Notes: generated from the sequence alone by a model not told the origin. Shown: positions 53,201 to 61,512, counted from the stretch's first letter. The stretch: DNA of 64,000 bases from WJMB01 sp964581465 (GCA_964581465.1 CAZOOP010000008.1:27349-91348), one strand, 5' to 3'. Numbers and translations: made by a program.

Positions 53201-54046
53201 ATGTCCAGCGGCAAGCCCACCCCCCGGCTGACCGCCGCCGAGATCCGCGCACTCAAAGGCGGGCGGCCGATCTGCTGCCTGACGGCCTACGACTACCCCG
53301 GCGCCCTGGTCTGCGCCCGGGCCGGGGTGGACCTGATCCTGGTCGGCGACAGCCTGGGCAACGTCGTTCAGGGCCGCCCGGACACTCTGGGCGTCACCCT
53401 GGAGCAGATGACCTACCACACCGCCCTGGCCGCCCGGGCCCTCGATGAGCTCGCCCTGCGCGGCGAGCTGGAGCGCCTGCCCCTGCTGGTCGCCGACATG
53501 CCCTTCCTGAGCTTCCACACCACCCCGGAGCGGGCCGTGGAGAACGCCGGGCGCCTGCTGGCCGAGGGCGGCGCCCAGGCTGTCAAGATCGAGGGGCGCC
53601 CGGGCATCGCCGAGTACGTCGAGCGGCTGACCCGTGTGGGCATCCCGGTGATGGGCCACCTGGGGCTGACACCCCAGGCGGTGCACCAGTTGGGCGGCTT
53701 CAGGGTTCAGGGACGCGGCGCCGACGCCGCCCGGAAGATAATCGAGCAGGCCCATCGTTTGGAGGACGCCGGGGCCTTCGCCATCGTCCTCGAGCTGGTC
53801 CCGACGGAGCTGGCCGCCGAAATCACGACCGTCGTCGGCGTCCCCACCATCGGCATCGGCGCCGGGGCCGCCGCCGACGGCCAGATCCTGGTCTTCCACG
53901 ACCTGCTGGGCTTCCCCGGAGCGCTCAAGCCCCGTCACGTCAAGCGCTATCTCGAGGCCGACTCTTTGATGACCGAGGCCGTCGCCCGCTACGCCGCCGA
54001 GGTCCGGGAGGGCGTTTTCCCCGGACCCAAGCACGGCTTCCAATGA
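53201..54046 (+). CDS. panB: 3-methyl-2-oxobutanoate hydroxymethyltransferase
   Basis: 281 residues from the ATG at 53201, which has GAGG 7 nt upstream; a GTG at 53183 would lengthen the protein but has a weaker site. Signatures: LTAYDYPGALVCARAGVDLI, LVGDSLGNVVQG, YHTALAARA, VADMPFLSFHT, VKIEGR, PVMGHLGLTPQAVHQLGGFR and GIGAGAAADGQILVFHDLLG. First step of pantothenate synthesis. The last codons overlap a possible ATG of the next gene. Confidence 0.95.
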   Translation: MSSGKPTPRLTAAEIRALKGGRPICCLTAYDYPGALVCARAGVDLILVGDSLGNVVQGRPDTLGVTLEQMTYHTALAARALDELALRGELERLPLLVADMPFLSFHTTPERAVENAGRLLAEGGAQAVKIEGRPGIAEYVERLTRVGIPVMGHLGLTPQAVHQLGGFRVQGRGADAARKIIEQAHRLEDAGAFAIVLELVPTELAAEITTVVGVPTIGIGAGAAADGQILVFHDLLGFPGALKPRHVKRYLEADSLMTEAVARYAAEVREGVFPGPKHGFQ

Positions 54047-54060
54047 ACGCGGAGGTGACC

Positions 54061-56253
54061 GTGAGAGCCAAAACGGCGCTGCTCCTGCTGCTGCTGATCG
54101 CCGCCTCGACGCTGGCCGAACGCGAGCTCGAAGCGGTGCGCACCAGCGCCCCGCCGCAGATCGACGGCCGGTTGACCGACATCGTCTGGGAGGCGGCCAA
54201 GCCCTCCTCCAGCTTCATCTACCGCGGCATCGGCCTGCCCTGGCCCGCCGGGGAGCAGACCGTGGTCCGCGTCCTCTATGACGACCAGGCCCTCTACTTC
54301 GCCGTGGCCTGTTACGAGTCCCGACCCGAAGCCATCGTCTCCGACATGCTGCGACACGACGATCCGCTCTGGCTCGACGACTCGATCTCGATCCTGCTCG
54401 ACACCTTCGACGACGGCCGCTCCGGCTACTGGTTCATCGTCAACGCCCAGGGCAACCGCTACGATGCCGTGTTCAGCCAGGACGGGACCTACATCGACGA
54501 GGAGTGGGACGGCAACTGGAGCGCGGCGGCCCGCGTCGAGGAGGACCGCTGGGTGGCCGAGATCGCCATCCCCTGGCGGGCCATCCACTACATCGACCCC
54601 GCCGACGGCCTGGGCATCGAGTTCTGGCGCAACGAGATACCCAACGACGAAAGCTCGGTCTGGGCCAACTACGCCGGAACCCTCTTCCATGCCACCGGCT
54701 TCGGCCGGCTGGGCGGTATCGACGACCTGGACACCCCGGTGACCCTCAACATCACCCCCTACCTGACCGCCGAGCGCCGCTGGAACGACGTCGAGGAGGG
54801 CATTCTCTACAACGACCCCACCCTGTACGAGGAAGGGGTCTGGGACGACTTCAACGGCGGCGTGGACCTGGACTTCCGTCCCTTCGGCGCGATGAGCCTG
54901 GCCGCGACCTGGAACCCGGACTTCGCCCACATCGAGAGCGACCTCAACGAGATCAACCTCTCCCGGGACGAGCTCTACCTCAACGAGAAACGACCCTTCT
55001 TCCGCGAGGGCAAGTCGCTCTTCGAGCTGCCCCTGCAACTGTTCTACTCCCGGCGCATCGCGGAGATCGACTACGCCGGCAAGCTCTACGGCAAGCTGGG
55101 CGGCCTGCGCTACTACGTCACCGACGTCGAGGGCCGGGTCTTCGACAAGGCCGAGTACACGACCTACCGGGGAGACTACTGGAAGGAGGCCCTGCGGGCC
55201 AACGTGGCCGCCCTACGCTTGACCCACGACATCTTCGACACCTCGACCATCGGGCTGACCGTGGTCAACAAGTACCAGCGCGAACGCTTCGAGGTCGAGT
55301 ACGGACCCTTCGGACCCACCGAGTTCAATCTGGTCGAGGACACCTTCAACGACACCATCCTCGGCGCCGACTTCAGCATGGCCACCGACTACGATCTGCT
55401 GGCCGTGGGCCAGTTCGCCTACCAGATCAACGAGAAGAACGAGGTCGAGGACTTCGCCTGGTACCTGGACGGCGAGTGGGAGGATCCCAACTGGACCCTG
55501 GGCTTCTCGGCCCAGCAGGTGCGGCCGAACTTCGACGCCGAGATGGGCTACCTGCCCTACTCGGACCTGGACACCCTGGGCGGCGAGGTCTACGGCGAAT
55601 ACCTCTGGAGCATCTGGAACGATTGGCTGGAGACCACCTACCTGGGCGGTTACTACTACCACTACCAGGAGAACGACGGCGGACCGCTGGCCTATCAGGG
55701 CTGGGGCGGCTACGGCGGCGCCGACCTGGCCGCGGGCTTCTCCCTCTCCGGCTCCTACTGGCAGGCCTACGAGACCGAGGAGTACTTCGAGGACGAGCGC
55801 TGGAGCTTCGAAAACCTCTTCTACTCCGGTACACTGGGCTACGGCCTGGACCGCTGGAGCAACGCCAGCGTCTCCTACATCGGCGGACGCTACTACGGCT
55901 ACGACCTGCATTACTGGGAGCTGGCCGCCGCCCTGGCCCCCTTCAGCGGTTTGACCCTCGAGGGCACCGTCGAGTACGAGAGGTTGATAGGCGAGGACGA
56001 ATACTACAGCATGGCCGGCGATCACTGGTTCGTTTCCGCCGGAATCAGCGCCAAGTTCACCGACACCCTCTGGCTGCGTCTGTTCGGCCAGCGCAACACC
56101 CTGCGCGGACAGGAGGAGGCCAACGCCCTGCTGGCCTGGAACTACCTCCCGGGCAGCTACGTCTACCTGGCCTACAACCTGCTGACCCCCAGCACCCGGG
56201 AGTTGGCCGAGCATATCCTCTTCCTCAAGGTCTCCTTCAGCCTGGACATCTGA
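54061..56253 (+). CDS. CBM9-like/DUF5916 outer-membrane protein
   Basis: 730 residues from a GTG at 54061 (GGAGG 5 nt upstream); an ATG at 54043 is possible but gives a longer, poorer signal peptide. Signal peptide RAKTALLLLLLIAASTLA. Residues about 20-210 form the carbohydrate-binding family 9-like domain: PPQIDGRLTDIVWEAAKPSS, in part; VLYDDQALYFAVACYESRP; WVAEIAIPWRAIHY. From about 240 on, aromatic-rich beta-strands, typical of DUF5916 barrels (NPDFAHIESDLNEINLSRDELYLNEKRPFFREG, in part). The last strand ends FLKVSFSLDI, a plausible barrel C-terminus. Ligand unknown. Confidence 0.86.
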   Translation: MRAKTALLLLLLIAASTLAERELEAVRTSAPPQIDGRLTDIVWEAAKPSSSFIYRGIGLPWPAGEQTVVRVLYDDQALYFAVACYESRPEAIVSDMLRHDDPLWLDDSISILLDTFDDGRSGYWFIVNAQGNRYDAVFSQDGTYIDEEWDGNWSAAARVEEDRWVAEIAIPWRAIHYIDPADGLGIEFWRNEIPNDESSVWANYAGTLFHATGFGRLGGIDDLDTPVTLNITPYLTAERRWNDVEEGILYNDPTLYEEGVWDDFNGGVDLDFRPFGAMSLAATWNPDFAHIESDLNEINLSRDELYLNEKRPFFREGKSLFELPLQLFYSRRIAEIDYAGKLYGKLGGLRYYVTDVEGRVFDKAEYTTYRGDYWKEALRANVAALRLTHDIFDTSTIGLTVVNKYQRERFEVEYGPFGPTEFNLVEDTFNDTILGADFSMATDYDLLAVGQFAYQINEKNEVEDFAWYLDGEWEDPNWTLGFSAQQVRPNFDAEMGYLPYSDLDTLGGEVYGEYLWSIWNDWLETTYLGGYYYHYQENDGGPLAYQGWGGYGGADLAAGFSLSGSYWQAYETEEYFEDERWSFENLFYSGTLGYGLDRWSNASVSYIGGRYYGYDLHYWELAAALAPFSGLTLEGTVEYERLIGEDEYYSMAGDHWFVSAGISAKFTDTLWLRLFGQRNTLRGQEEANALLAWNYLPGSYVYLAYNLLTPSTRELAEHILFLKVSFSLDI

Positions 56254-56355
56254 GGCGAGACCGCCGCAAGCGTCGCACCCCGGCGCCGTTCCGCCGCCAA
56301 GCTTGCCGCTGCGTTTGATCGTAGTGCTCCCCGCAGCAAACCGACCGTCGACCCG

Positions 56356-57033
56356 ATGAAACCGGATTCCCGATCGCTTGAACAGAGTTCCGCCCGGCGG
56401 CCCAGCCGGCCCGGCTTCCGACGCCTTCTCGGCTGGATGATCATCCGGCCGGCCCGCGCCATCGAAGCGCTGCTCGACGACGAGACCGCCCTCGGCAAGG
56501 GCCTGGCCGTCCAGGGTCTGCTGATCGCCGGCTACACCTACGTCGTCGCCGCCCTGCTCTTCGGCGGCGCCGGGGCGCTCAACCCCTCGGTCCTCGAACT
56601 CGCGCCCCTCCAGCAGTATCGTCTACAGATCTTCTACCAGGGGCCGCTGTTCCTCTACGCCACCCTGGCGGCGGCCGGTCTGCTGCAGTTGCTGACCCGC
56701 CGCGCCGCGCCCTACAGCAAGATCGTCGCCGCCCTGGGCTTCGCCTACAGCGTGCCCTGCCTGCTGACCACCCTGCCTGTCGAGGCCGTCGCCGGCAGCC
56801 TGGTCCTCGCCGGGGCGACGACGCGGGAGGCCTTCGCCGCCTGGATCGAAGGTCCCGGCGCTCTCTTCGGCTGGGCCTACCAGCTACTGGCCGTGGGTTG
56901 GACCGTCTTCCTGTTCCTGCTGACCGCCGTCAAGCTGGTCCGGCGCGGCGGCGGAGGTCTCATCCGTGGCCTGGCGGCCGGAACGGCCGCCCTGCTCGCC
57001 TTCGCCCTGCCCGTCGGTCTGTTTATCCGCTGA
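56356..57033 (+). CDS. Polytopic membrane protein, Yip1-like
   Basis: 225 residues with about five membrane helices. The opening FRRLLGWMIIRPARAIEALLDDETALGKG resembles the start of bacterial Yip1-domain proteins (loop then first helix LAVQGLLIAGYTYVVAALLF). The rest is Ala/Leu-rich helices. Similar in plan to the gene at 20123, but with low sequence identity. Function unknown. Small membrane-protein genes follow on the same strand. Confidence 0.7.
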   Translation: MKPDSRSLEQSSARRPSRPGFRRLLGWMIIRPARAIEALLDDETALGKGLAVQGLLIAGYTYVVAALLFGGAGALNPSVLELAPLQQYRLQIFYQGPLFLYATLAAAGLLQLLTRRAAPYSKIVAALGFAYSVPCLLTTLPVEAVAGSLVLAGATTREAFAAWIEGPGALFGWAYQLLAVGWTVFLFLLTAVKLVRRGGGGLIRGLAAGTAALLAFALPVGLFIR

Positions 57034-57063
57034 CCGACACGCTTAACAACCGAAGGACAACCC

Positions 57064-57258
57064 ATGCAGTTCCTGCTCTACGGATCCCTCATCGTCGGCG
57101 GCATCGCCGTGCTCGTCCTGCTGATCTACTTCCTGGGCTTCTTCATCGAAGGTCTGAGCAAACTGGCCGGCGCGTTGATCAAGGCCTTCATCCCCCTGGC
57201 CCTGCTGGCCGTCGTCGCCTATCTGATCTACCTGATCGTCGAGGGTCGCCTGGGCTGA
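57064..57258 (+). CDS. Small two-helix membrane protein
   Basis: 64 residues: helix 1 LLYGSLIVGGIAVLVLLIYFLGFF, in part, an interruption with EGLSKL, and helix 2 IPLALLAVVAYLIYLIV, then EGRLG. A GAAGGACA ribosome site is 6 nt upstream. No family recognised. First of the small membrane genes at 57.0-58.4 kb. Confidence 0.65.
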   Translation: MQFLLYGSLIVGGIAVLVLLIYFLGFFIEGLSKLAGALIKAFIPLALLAVVAYLIYLIVEGRLG

Positions 57259-57281
57259 CGCTCAATCCACGCGAGGACACG

Positions 57282-57461
57282 ATGAGCCGCGAGGGCATGT
57301 CCACGGGAACCAAGGTTGTCATTGGCCTGCTGGCCGTGCTGGGGGCCTTCTTCCTGCTCAGCGGCATCTTCTGGTCGATTTGGATCTTCTTCCGCTGGAT
57401 CCTGGGGCCGCTGTTGGTGGTGGGGTTGATAGTCTACCTGATCGCCAGACGCAAGAGGTGA
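57282..57461 (+). CDS. Small two-helix membrane protein with basic tail
   Basis: 59 residues from the ATG at 57282 with GAGGA 5 nt upstream. MSREGMSTGTK is followed by two hydrophobic stretches (VVIGLLAVLGAFFLLSGIF, FFRWILGPLLVVGLIVYLI) and a basic end ARRKR. Closely similar in plan to 58215-58388, with TGTK before the helices and a basic end, so the two look like paralogues. Function unknown. Confidence 0.62.
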   Translation: MSREGMSTGTKVVIGLLAVLGAFFLLSGIFWSIWIFFRWILGPLLVVGLIVYLIARRKR

Positions 57462-58015
57462 CCAACGCTACGACGGTACCTGATTATCCAACGGGCATAC
57501 CTCGACCCGAGGACCAATCGAACCGCCGACGAAACGCAACCCCGACGCCTGAATGGAGGGGGCTCGTCTTGATGGCCCCAGCCTCCAGCAGCCTCCAACA
57601 AACTCCAGGATGCCGACAGGGTCGACGGTCGGCCGGTCCCGCCTCTGTGACACCAGGCTTGCGGCCGGAAATCGACCGCCGAAGAAACATCCCGTGCCGG
57701 TCGAGCGCTACCCGATAATCCAGCAGCAATTGTTTGCGGTCCGGAAACGAGGGAAAACTTCGCGCCGCCGGGCTGGTATCCCCGGCTCTGCGTTGCGACG
57801 AGCAATCGGTGATAAGCCCTCCAGCTAACGGGAACCCTCTCTCAAACGGGGATTGCCGACCCCGGGACCAATCGATCGAAGATGACCAGCCGGATGGAAA
57901 CCGCTGGCCTCCCGTGATCTCCCGACTCGCCTCATCCCGCCGAGTGACTCCGGTCGGCGCCGCCGTCACACGTGATTGATTCGAGGCGTGACGCTCAGCG
58001 GGACCGGGTGAGGCG
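57462..58015. other. Intergenic gap between small membrane genes
   Basis: 554 bp with no supported gene. It contains TGATTATCCAACGGG (57480-57494) and CCCGATAATCCAGCAG (57710-57725), an inverted pair of short GATTATC-type motifs, but no full repeat-family copy was found. Confidence 0.4.
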
Positions 58016-58210
58016 ATGGACGAAGACAAGCGCTGCGGCGGGTGTTCGACGGCCGCTTTCCTCTTCCCCCTGCTGCCGGTCGCCGTCGTCGCCCTGGCCC
58101 TCGGAGCGCTCAGGTTTATCGTCAAATACCCGCCGGCCCCCTTCACCCCGGCGCATTCTCTGTCGAAAGGCGGCGCGAGGCGCCTCAACGTCCAACCAAG
58201 CGAGGACTGA
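58016..58210 (+). CDS. Small membrane protein (tentative)
   Basis: 64 residues; one hydrophobic segment (AAFLFPLLPVAVVALALGALRFIV) preceded by DEDKRCGGCS and followed by a basic, Pro-rich end. Ribosome-like GTGAGG lies 5 nt upstream. It ends 4 bp before the ATG of the next small gene, which is the main reason to believe it. No family recognised. Confidence 0.45.
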   Translation: MDEDKRCGGCSTAAFLFPLLPVAVVALALGALRFIVKYPPAPFTPAHSLSKGGARRLNVQPSED

Positions 58211-58214
58211 CTCA

Positions 58215-58388
58215 ATGAAAAAACTCACCGGCACCAAGGGCACCCTGATCGCCCTGGGCGTCCTGATCCTGGCCGCCGTCGCCCTCTGGCTGATCTTCCC
58301 CCTGCTGGGTTTCCTGATCAAGTTCATCGTCCCCGGTCTGGTCGTGCTGTTGGTGGTCTTCTTCATCGTCGGCCGCAAGCGGAGCTAG
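58215..58388 (+). CDS. Small two-helix membrane protein with basic tail (paralogue)
   Basis: 57 residues from the ATG at 58215 with GAGGA 8 nt upstream. MKKLTGTKG, two hydrophobic stretches (LIALGVLILAAVALWLIFPL, FIVPGLVVLLVVFFIV) and end GRKRS. Paralogue of the protein at 57282 by plan and by the TGTK and R-K-R positions. Function unknown. Confidence 0.62.
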   Translation: MKKLTGTKGTLIALGVLILAAVALWLIFPLLGFLIKFIVPGLVVLLVVFFIVGRKRS

Positions 58389-58795
58389 TCGACGGGCGCA
58401 TTGACGGCGGCCGGAAGCTCGCGGGCGTTCCTTGCCGAGCCTGACCCGTCGCTCGCCCACTTGAGCGGCTGCTTGACGGAACCGGCCGCGCTCCCGGCAT
58501 CTTGGCCGAGGCGGTTTTCCGCATTCAACACCGTTGAGCGACCTCGTCAATGCTGGTCAACAACCCCCACGCGGGGGCTGCATACGTCAAGAGGGCGTCA
58601 ATCCGGCCTACTCCACGGAGCGAAGCAGGACCATCGTCTAACTGCTCGAAACCGCCACCACCCAGACAACTGCGCAATCCGTGACGGACCGATTGGACGC
58701 CGCAGTATATACAGAGTCGATCGACAAGAAGCGGCGGGCGGGATCACTCGATCCCACCCGTCGGCGTCTCGGCAGCGGATCACATCGACCGACTT
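58389..58795. other. Intergenic gap between convergent genes
   Basis: 407 bp between the last small membrane gene (plus) and the Asp-rich secreted protein (minus). No terminator with a T-run and no repeat copy was seen. A short CCCACGCGGGGG palindrome lies at 58566-58577. Confidence 0.4.
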
Positions 58796-59296
58796 CTAGC
58801 GCCGGTCCGGACCCCAGATATCGCCGTCGTCGTCATCGTCGTGGTCGTCATCATCGTCATCGTCGTCGTGATCGTCCGAGGGTCCCCAGACCTCGCCCGA
58901 GGAGCCGCCCGAAGAGCCGCCGTTGCGCACCGGGCCGAAGCAGCCGCCCGAGACCTCGACGTGGGCGTGGTACTCGAAGCCGACATTGGCGAAGAGATAG
59001 CTGGCCATCAGCAGGTTGCGCAGGGCCATCATATCGACGGAACCGTCCAAGTAAACACGGAAGTAGGGTCCACTGACCGGCTCGACGCGGCGCACGCCGC
59101 GCTGGTCCTCGAGGTAGCTGATCGCCTTGTCTTCTTCGTCTTCGTCGACCTCGACCACGATGACGTCGTCGACGGCGTCATCCTCGTCGTCGGTGGTCGG
59201 CGGGGCTCCCGGACCCCAGATGCGGCTGGGATCACCGGCGCCGGTGAGCAGCACCACGGCGACGAGCATCACCAGGATGTAGAGCAGTTTACGCAT
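58796..59296 (-). CDS. Secreted protein with poly-Asp/His tail
   Basis: 166 residues from the ATG at 59296 (AAGGAG 5 nt upstream); a GTG two codons earlier overlaps the ribosome site. Signal peptide RKLLYILVMLVAVVLLTGAG. A short helix/strand domain (AISYLEDQRGVRRVEPVSGPYF, in part, to YLFANVGFEYHAHVEVSGG) sits between acidic linkers. It ends with a run of about 15 Asp interrupted by His, coded by a GTC/ATC triplet tract (58815-58872). W-G-P appears three times (IWGPGAP, VWGPSDD, IWGPDRR). Probably binds divalent metal; function unknown. Confidence 0.7.
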   Translation of the reverse strand: MRKLLYILVMLVAVVLLTGAGDPSRIWGPGAPPTTDDEDDAVDDVIVVEVDEDEEDKAISYLEDQRGVRRVEPVSGPYFRVYLDGSVDMMALRNLLMASYLFANVGFEYHAHVEVSGGCFGPVRNGGSSGGSSGEVWGPSDDHDDDDDDDDHDDDDDGDIWGPDRR

Positions 59297-59412
59297 GGGC
59301 ACTCCTTGGCTGTATGCCTGGTTGTATCTTTGGTTACTTGAACTTACTCGAAGATCGATACCTAATGCAGTTAGTCTGGATTAACACGCGCGTATTGAAA
59401 TATCACTCCAAG

Positions 59413-59594
59413 CCGGCGCGACCCACCCCTCACCGCCCGGTCAACACCCCGCCAGGCCCAGGCGACCCCTCGCGAAGGGCTGGGTGAGGCTTTGGCACGT
59501 TTTTTGCAGCAGGGCGGGGCGGCCGCCGGGTCGGAGGGCGGCCCACTCCGCAAAAAACGTGCCAAAGCCGGCCCGGGCGTGGTTTACGCGCCGG
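59413..59594. repeat. Nested palindromic element, copy 5
   Basis: Inner 20-bp perfect repeat (59488-59507 with 59550-59569, core TTGGCACGTTTTTTGC). The T for C change at position 59503 is matched by A for G on the other arm, so pairing is kept. The outer arm is weak: only CCGGCGCG/CGCGCCGG (59413-59420 with 59587-59594). It is the only copy not found on the 3' side of a minus-strand gene. Confidence 0.8.
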
Positions 59595-59609
59595 TCGCCG
59601 CGGAGGGCT

Positions 59610-59639
59610 TTGCGGTGGCCGCAGTTGATTAAGTATAAT
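59610..59639 (+). promoter_or_regulatory. Sigma70-like promoter of the radical SAM gene
   Basis: TTGCGG (59610-59615), an 18-bp spacer and TATAAT (59634-59639), 61 bp before the GTG start. Confidence 0.6.
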
Positions 59640-59699
59640 CGGTCCGCTGAGGATTAACAACCTAATCCGCCGACTCCCTCCCACCTCCCGGAGACCGCC

Positions 59700-60581
59700 G
59701 TGAGCAACCCCGCCCAACTGCCCGATCTATCCCCCCGCCGCTTTCTCCGCTTCCCGACCCGGCCGCGTTACCTGCAGCTCGAGACCACCCTGGCCTGCAA
59801 CGCGGCCTGCGAGTTCTGCTACCAGAAGGAGGTCGAGCGCGGCCCGATGCGCATGGAAGAGGCCGTCTGGCGCAAGATCATCGACGAGACCCGGGGCCTG
59901 GGCGTTTGCTACCGACCTTTTCTGCAGAACGAGCCGCTCTGCGACAACCGTCTCGAAGATATCTGCGCCTATATCAAGCGGGACCCCACGGCGTCGGTCG
60001 AGCTCAACACCAACGGGGAGCTGCTGACCCTGGAGCGGGGCGAGCGTCTACTCGAGATCGGCGTCGAGTTGGTGCGGTTCAGCATCGACGGCTTCTCCCA
60101 ACAGGTCTTTGACGCAACGCGCACCGGTGTCGATCGCGACCAGGTCTACGCCAACGCTCAACGGTTCTGCGAGGCCGCCCAGGGAACAGACTGCCGCACC
60201 GAGGTGCGGATGATAGAGCTCCAGGCGAACCAAGAGGAGCGCGGGCAATACCAAAAACACTGGGAGCCCATCGCCGACGAGGTCCAGCTCGTGCCGCTCT
60301 ACAACTGGCCCTGGACCGGCCAGACCCCGGCCGATGTCGTCCACCGCCCCTGCCTGAAGGTGTTGGATGAAATGTTCTTCTACACCGACGGCCGGGCCGC
60401 GCTCTGCTGCTGGGACGTCCACGGGCGCGGGGTCATCGGCGACGTCAGGCTCGAGCACGTGCTGGAGATCTGGAACGGACCGATCGTCGGCAACCACCGT
60501 GAGCTGCTGGCCCGGGGCCGCCGCGAGGCGATCCACCTTTGCAGCCGCTGCGACGCCTACGGCGGGCTGAAGTGGCCCTAG
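59700..60581 (+). CDS. Radical SAM/SPASM-domain protein
   Basis: 293 residues from a GTG at 59700 (GGAGA 7 nt upstream). The radical SAM motif CNAACEFC (Cys33, Cys37, Cys40) follows LQLETTLA. SAM-binding region ELNTNGELL and later VRFSIDGF. The C-terminal third has a short SPASM-like set of Cys: RPCLKVL, AALCCWDVHG and HLCSRCDAYG, for an auxiliary iron-sulfur cluster. SPASM enzymes often modify peptides or small sugars. No clear substrate gene sits beside it; the nearest small ORF is at 60898. It is a relatively short member of the family. Confidence 0.85.
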   Translation: MSNPAQLPDLSPRRFLRFPTRPRYLQLETTLACNAACEFCYQKEVERGPMRMEEAVWRKIIDETRGLGVCYRPFLQNEPLCDNRLEDICAYIKRDPTASVELNTNGELLTLERGERLLEIGVELVRFSIDGFSQQVFDATRTGVDRDQVYANAQRFCEAAQGTDCRTEVRMIELQANQEERGQYQKHWEPIADEVQLVPLYNWPWTGQTPADVVHRPCLKVLDEMFFYTDGRAALCCWDVHGRGVIGDVRLEHVLEIWNGPIVGNHRELLARGRREAIHLCSRCDAYGGLKWP

Positions 60582-60897
60582 AGCGCCAGGCCGCCAAGGC
60601 GGACCGCCACGGCGACCGCCGGTTCGGCTCCCACCCGACCGTGGCGCGGTTTGAGTGAACGCTGTGAAAACACGAGGATCAACGGATAGCGTACGGCCAA
60701 CGAGCAGAAAACCGACTGAGTTGCCGACGGTGTCATCAAGACTGCCTGGCTCACACCCAGGACGGCCCGGAACGGTTATTATTACTGCTGTTTGGCATTG
60801 CACGGTGACTTGGCCGAAGTATCAGGCGTGTACTGGTGGACTATTTGCCATGTAACCCGTACTTGTCAGCAGACAATGACCACAATTCGGCTCAGCC
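60582..60897. other. Intergenic gap
   Basis: 316 bp with no supported gene or repeat family copy. A 66-codon frame (60655-60855) has no gene-like composition. Confidence 0.4.
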
Positions 60898-61071
60898 ATG
60901 TCGGACAATGATATTGCCGCGACTGAAAGCGAGGCGCTTATGACACCCAAGCCGCGCATCGAGTGGACAGAGACCTACGAAGAGGATGGCACCGTCATCC
61001 GCGTCGGTGTGTACCACTCAGGTGAAGAGGACGAGAAGGAAGAAAGCAAGAAAGCAAAAAGCGCTGAGTGA
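60898..61071 (+). CDS. Small charged protein (tentative)
   Basis: 57 residues: MSDNDIAATESEALMTPK, then RIEWTETYEEDGTVIRVG, then a Glu/Lys-rich tail EEDEKEESKKAKSAE. A second possible start is the Met at residue 15. Codon use is less GC-biased than in the neighbours. The middle looks like two beta-strands; the tail is disordered. No Cys, so a thioether RiPP precursor is unlikely. It follows the radical SAM gene by 316 bp on the same strand. Not recognised as any family. Confidence 0.42.
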   Translation: MSDNDIAATESEALMTPKPRIEWTETYEEDGTVIRVGVYHSGEEDEKEESKKAKSAE

Positions 61072-61175
61072 AAACGCATAGCCGATCCTGCTGACCGAGT
61101 ACTGTAAGGATCGTGTAACCTTTTATGATCGGATTGTAACTGTATTCTGCTGATAATACGCGTGTATTATTGGAA

Positions 61176-61512
61176 GGGATTATCACTCGCAAAAGAACCG
61201 ACTAGTTCAGCTAATAGATATCATTCAATGCTTTATAGCTCATAGTCGCCTCCATTGTCATAGCGTTGCTTGGTGGCGATATACCTGGCCTTGCCTTAAG
61301 TTCCGCCAGAAGCCGGAAGCTGTTGGTTTCATTCAGGTTTCGACAATGCTGTGGGTGAGGACATGTTGACGGCGCTCCATTGCCTGATTTATAAGCTTCG
61401 AACGTTATCCGCCTTCGCTGCTTGACGCCCCGCTGCGCCTAATCTCCAAGCACCATTCTCGAGGTGGCTTTCCTGTGTTGCGACTGTTTTGTTCATCTTC
61501 TGTGATGATCCC
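61176..61512 (+). repeat. MITE-like AT-rich repeat, full-length reference copy
   Basis: 337 bp with the best-preserved termini: GGGATTATCAC at 61176-61186 and GTGATGATCCC at 61502-61512, complementary at 10 of 11 positions. No open frame of useful length is inside, and no target-site duplication is obvious in the flanks. Confidence 0.85.

Larger units (their letters stand above)
59297..59699. other. Divergent promoter region with palindromic element
   Basis: 403 bp between the Asp-rich protein gene (minus) and the radical SAM gene (plus). It holds a repeat-family fragment (59357-59409, with ATTAACACGCGCGTATT and AATATCACTCC), the palindrome at 59413-59594 and a promoter at 59610-59639. Confidence 0.65.

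Noticed and set aside
1566..59594. Palindromic elements as integron attC sites
   Set aside because: The arms do not show the RYYYAAC/GTTRRRY cores in the right order, there is no integrase gene in the window, and the copies are scattered singly rather than in a cassette array.
1566..59594. Palindromic elements as ordinary intrinsic terminators
   Set aside because: No T-run follows the stem on either strand, and one copy lies beside a separate normal terminator (38427-38447).
990..61512. AT-rich repeats as CRISPR
   Set aside because: Copies are over 300 bp, diverged and in both orientations, with no regular spacers and no cas genes.
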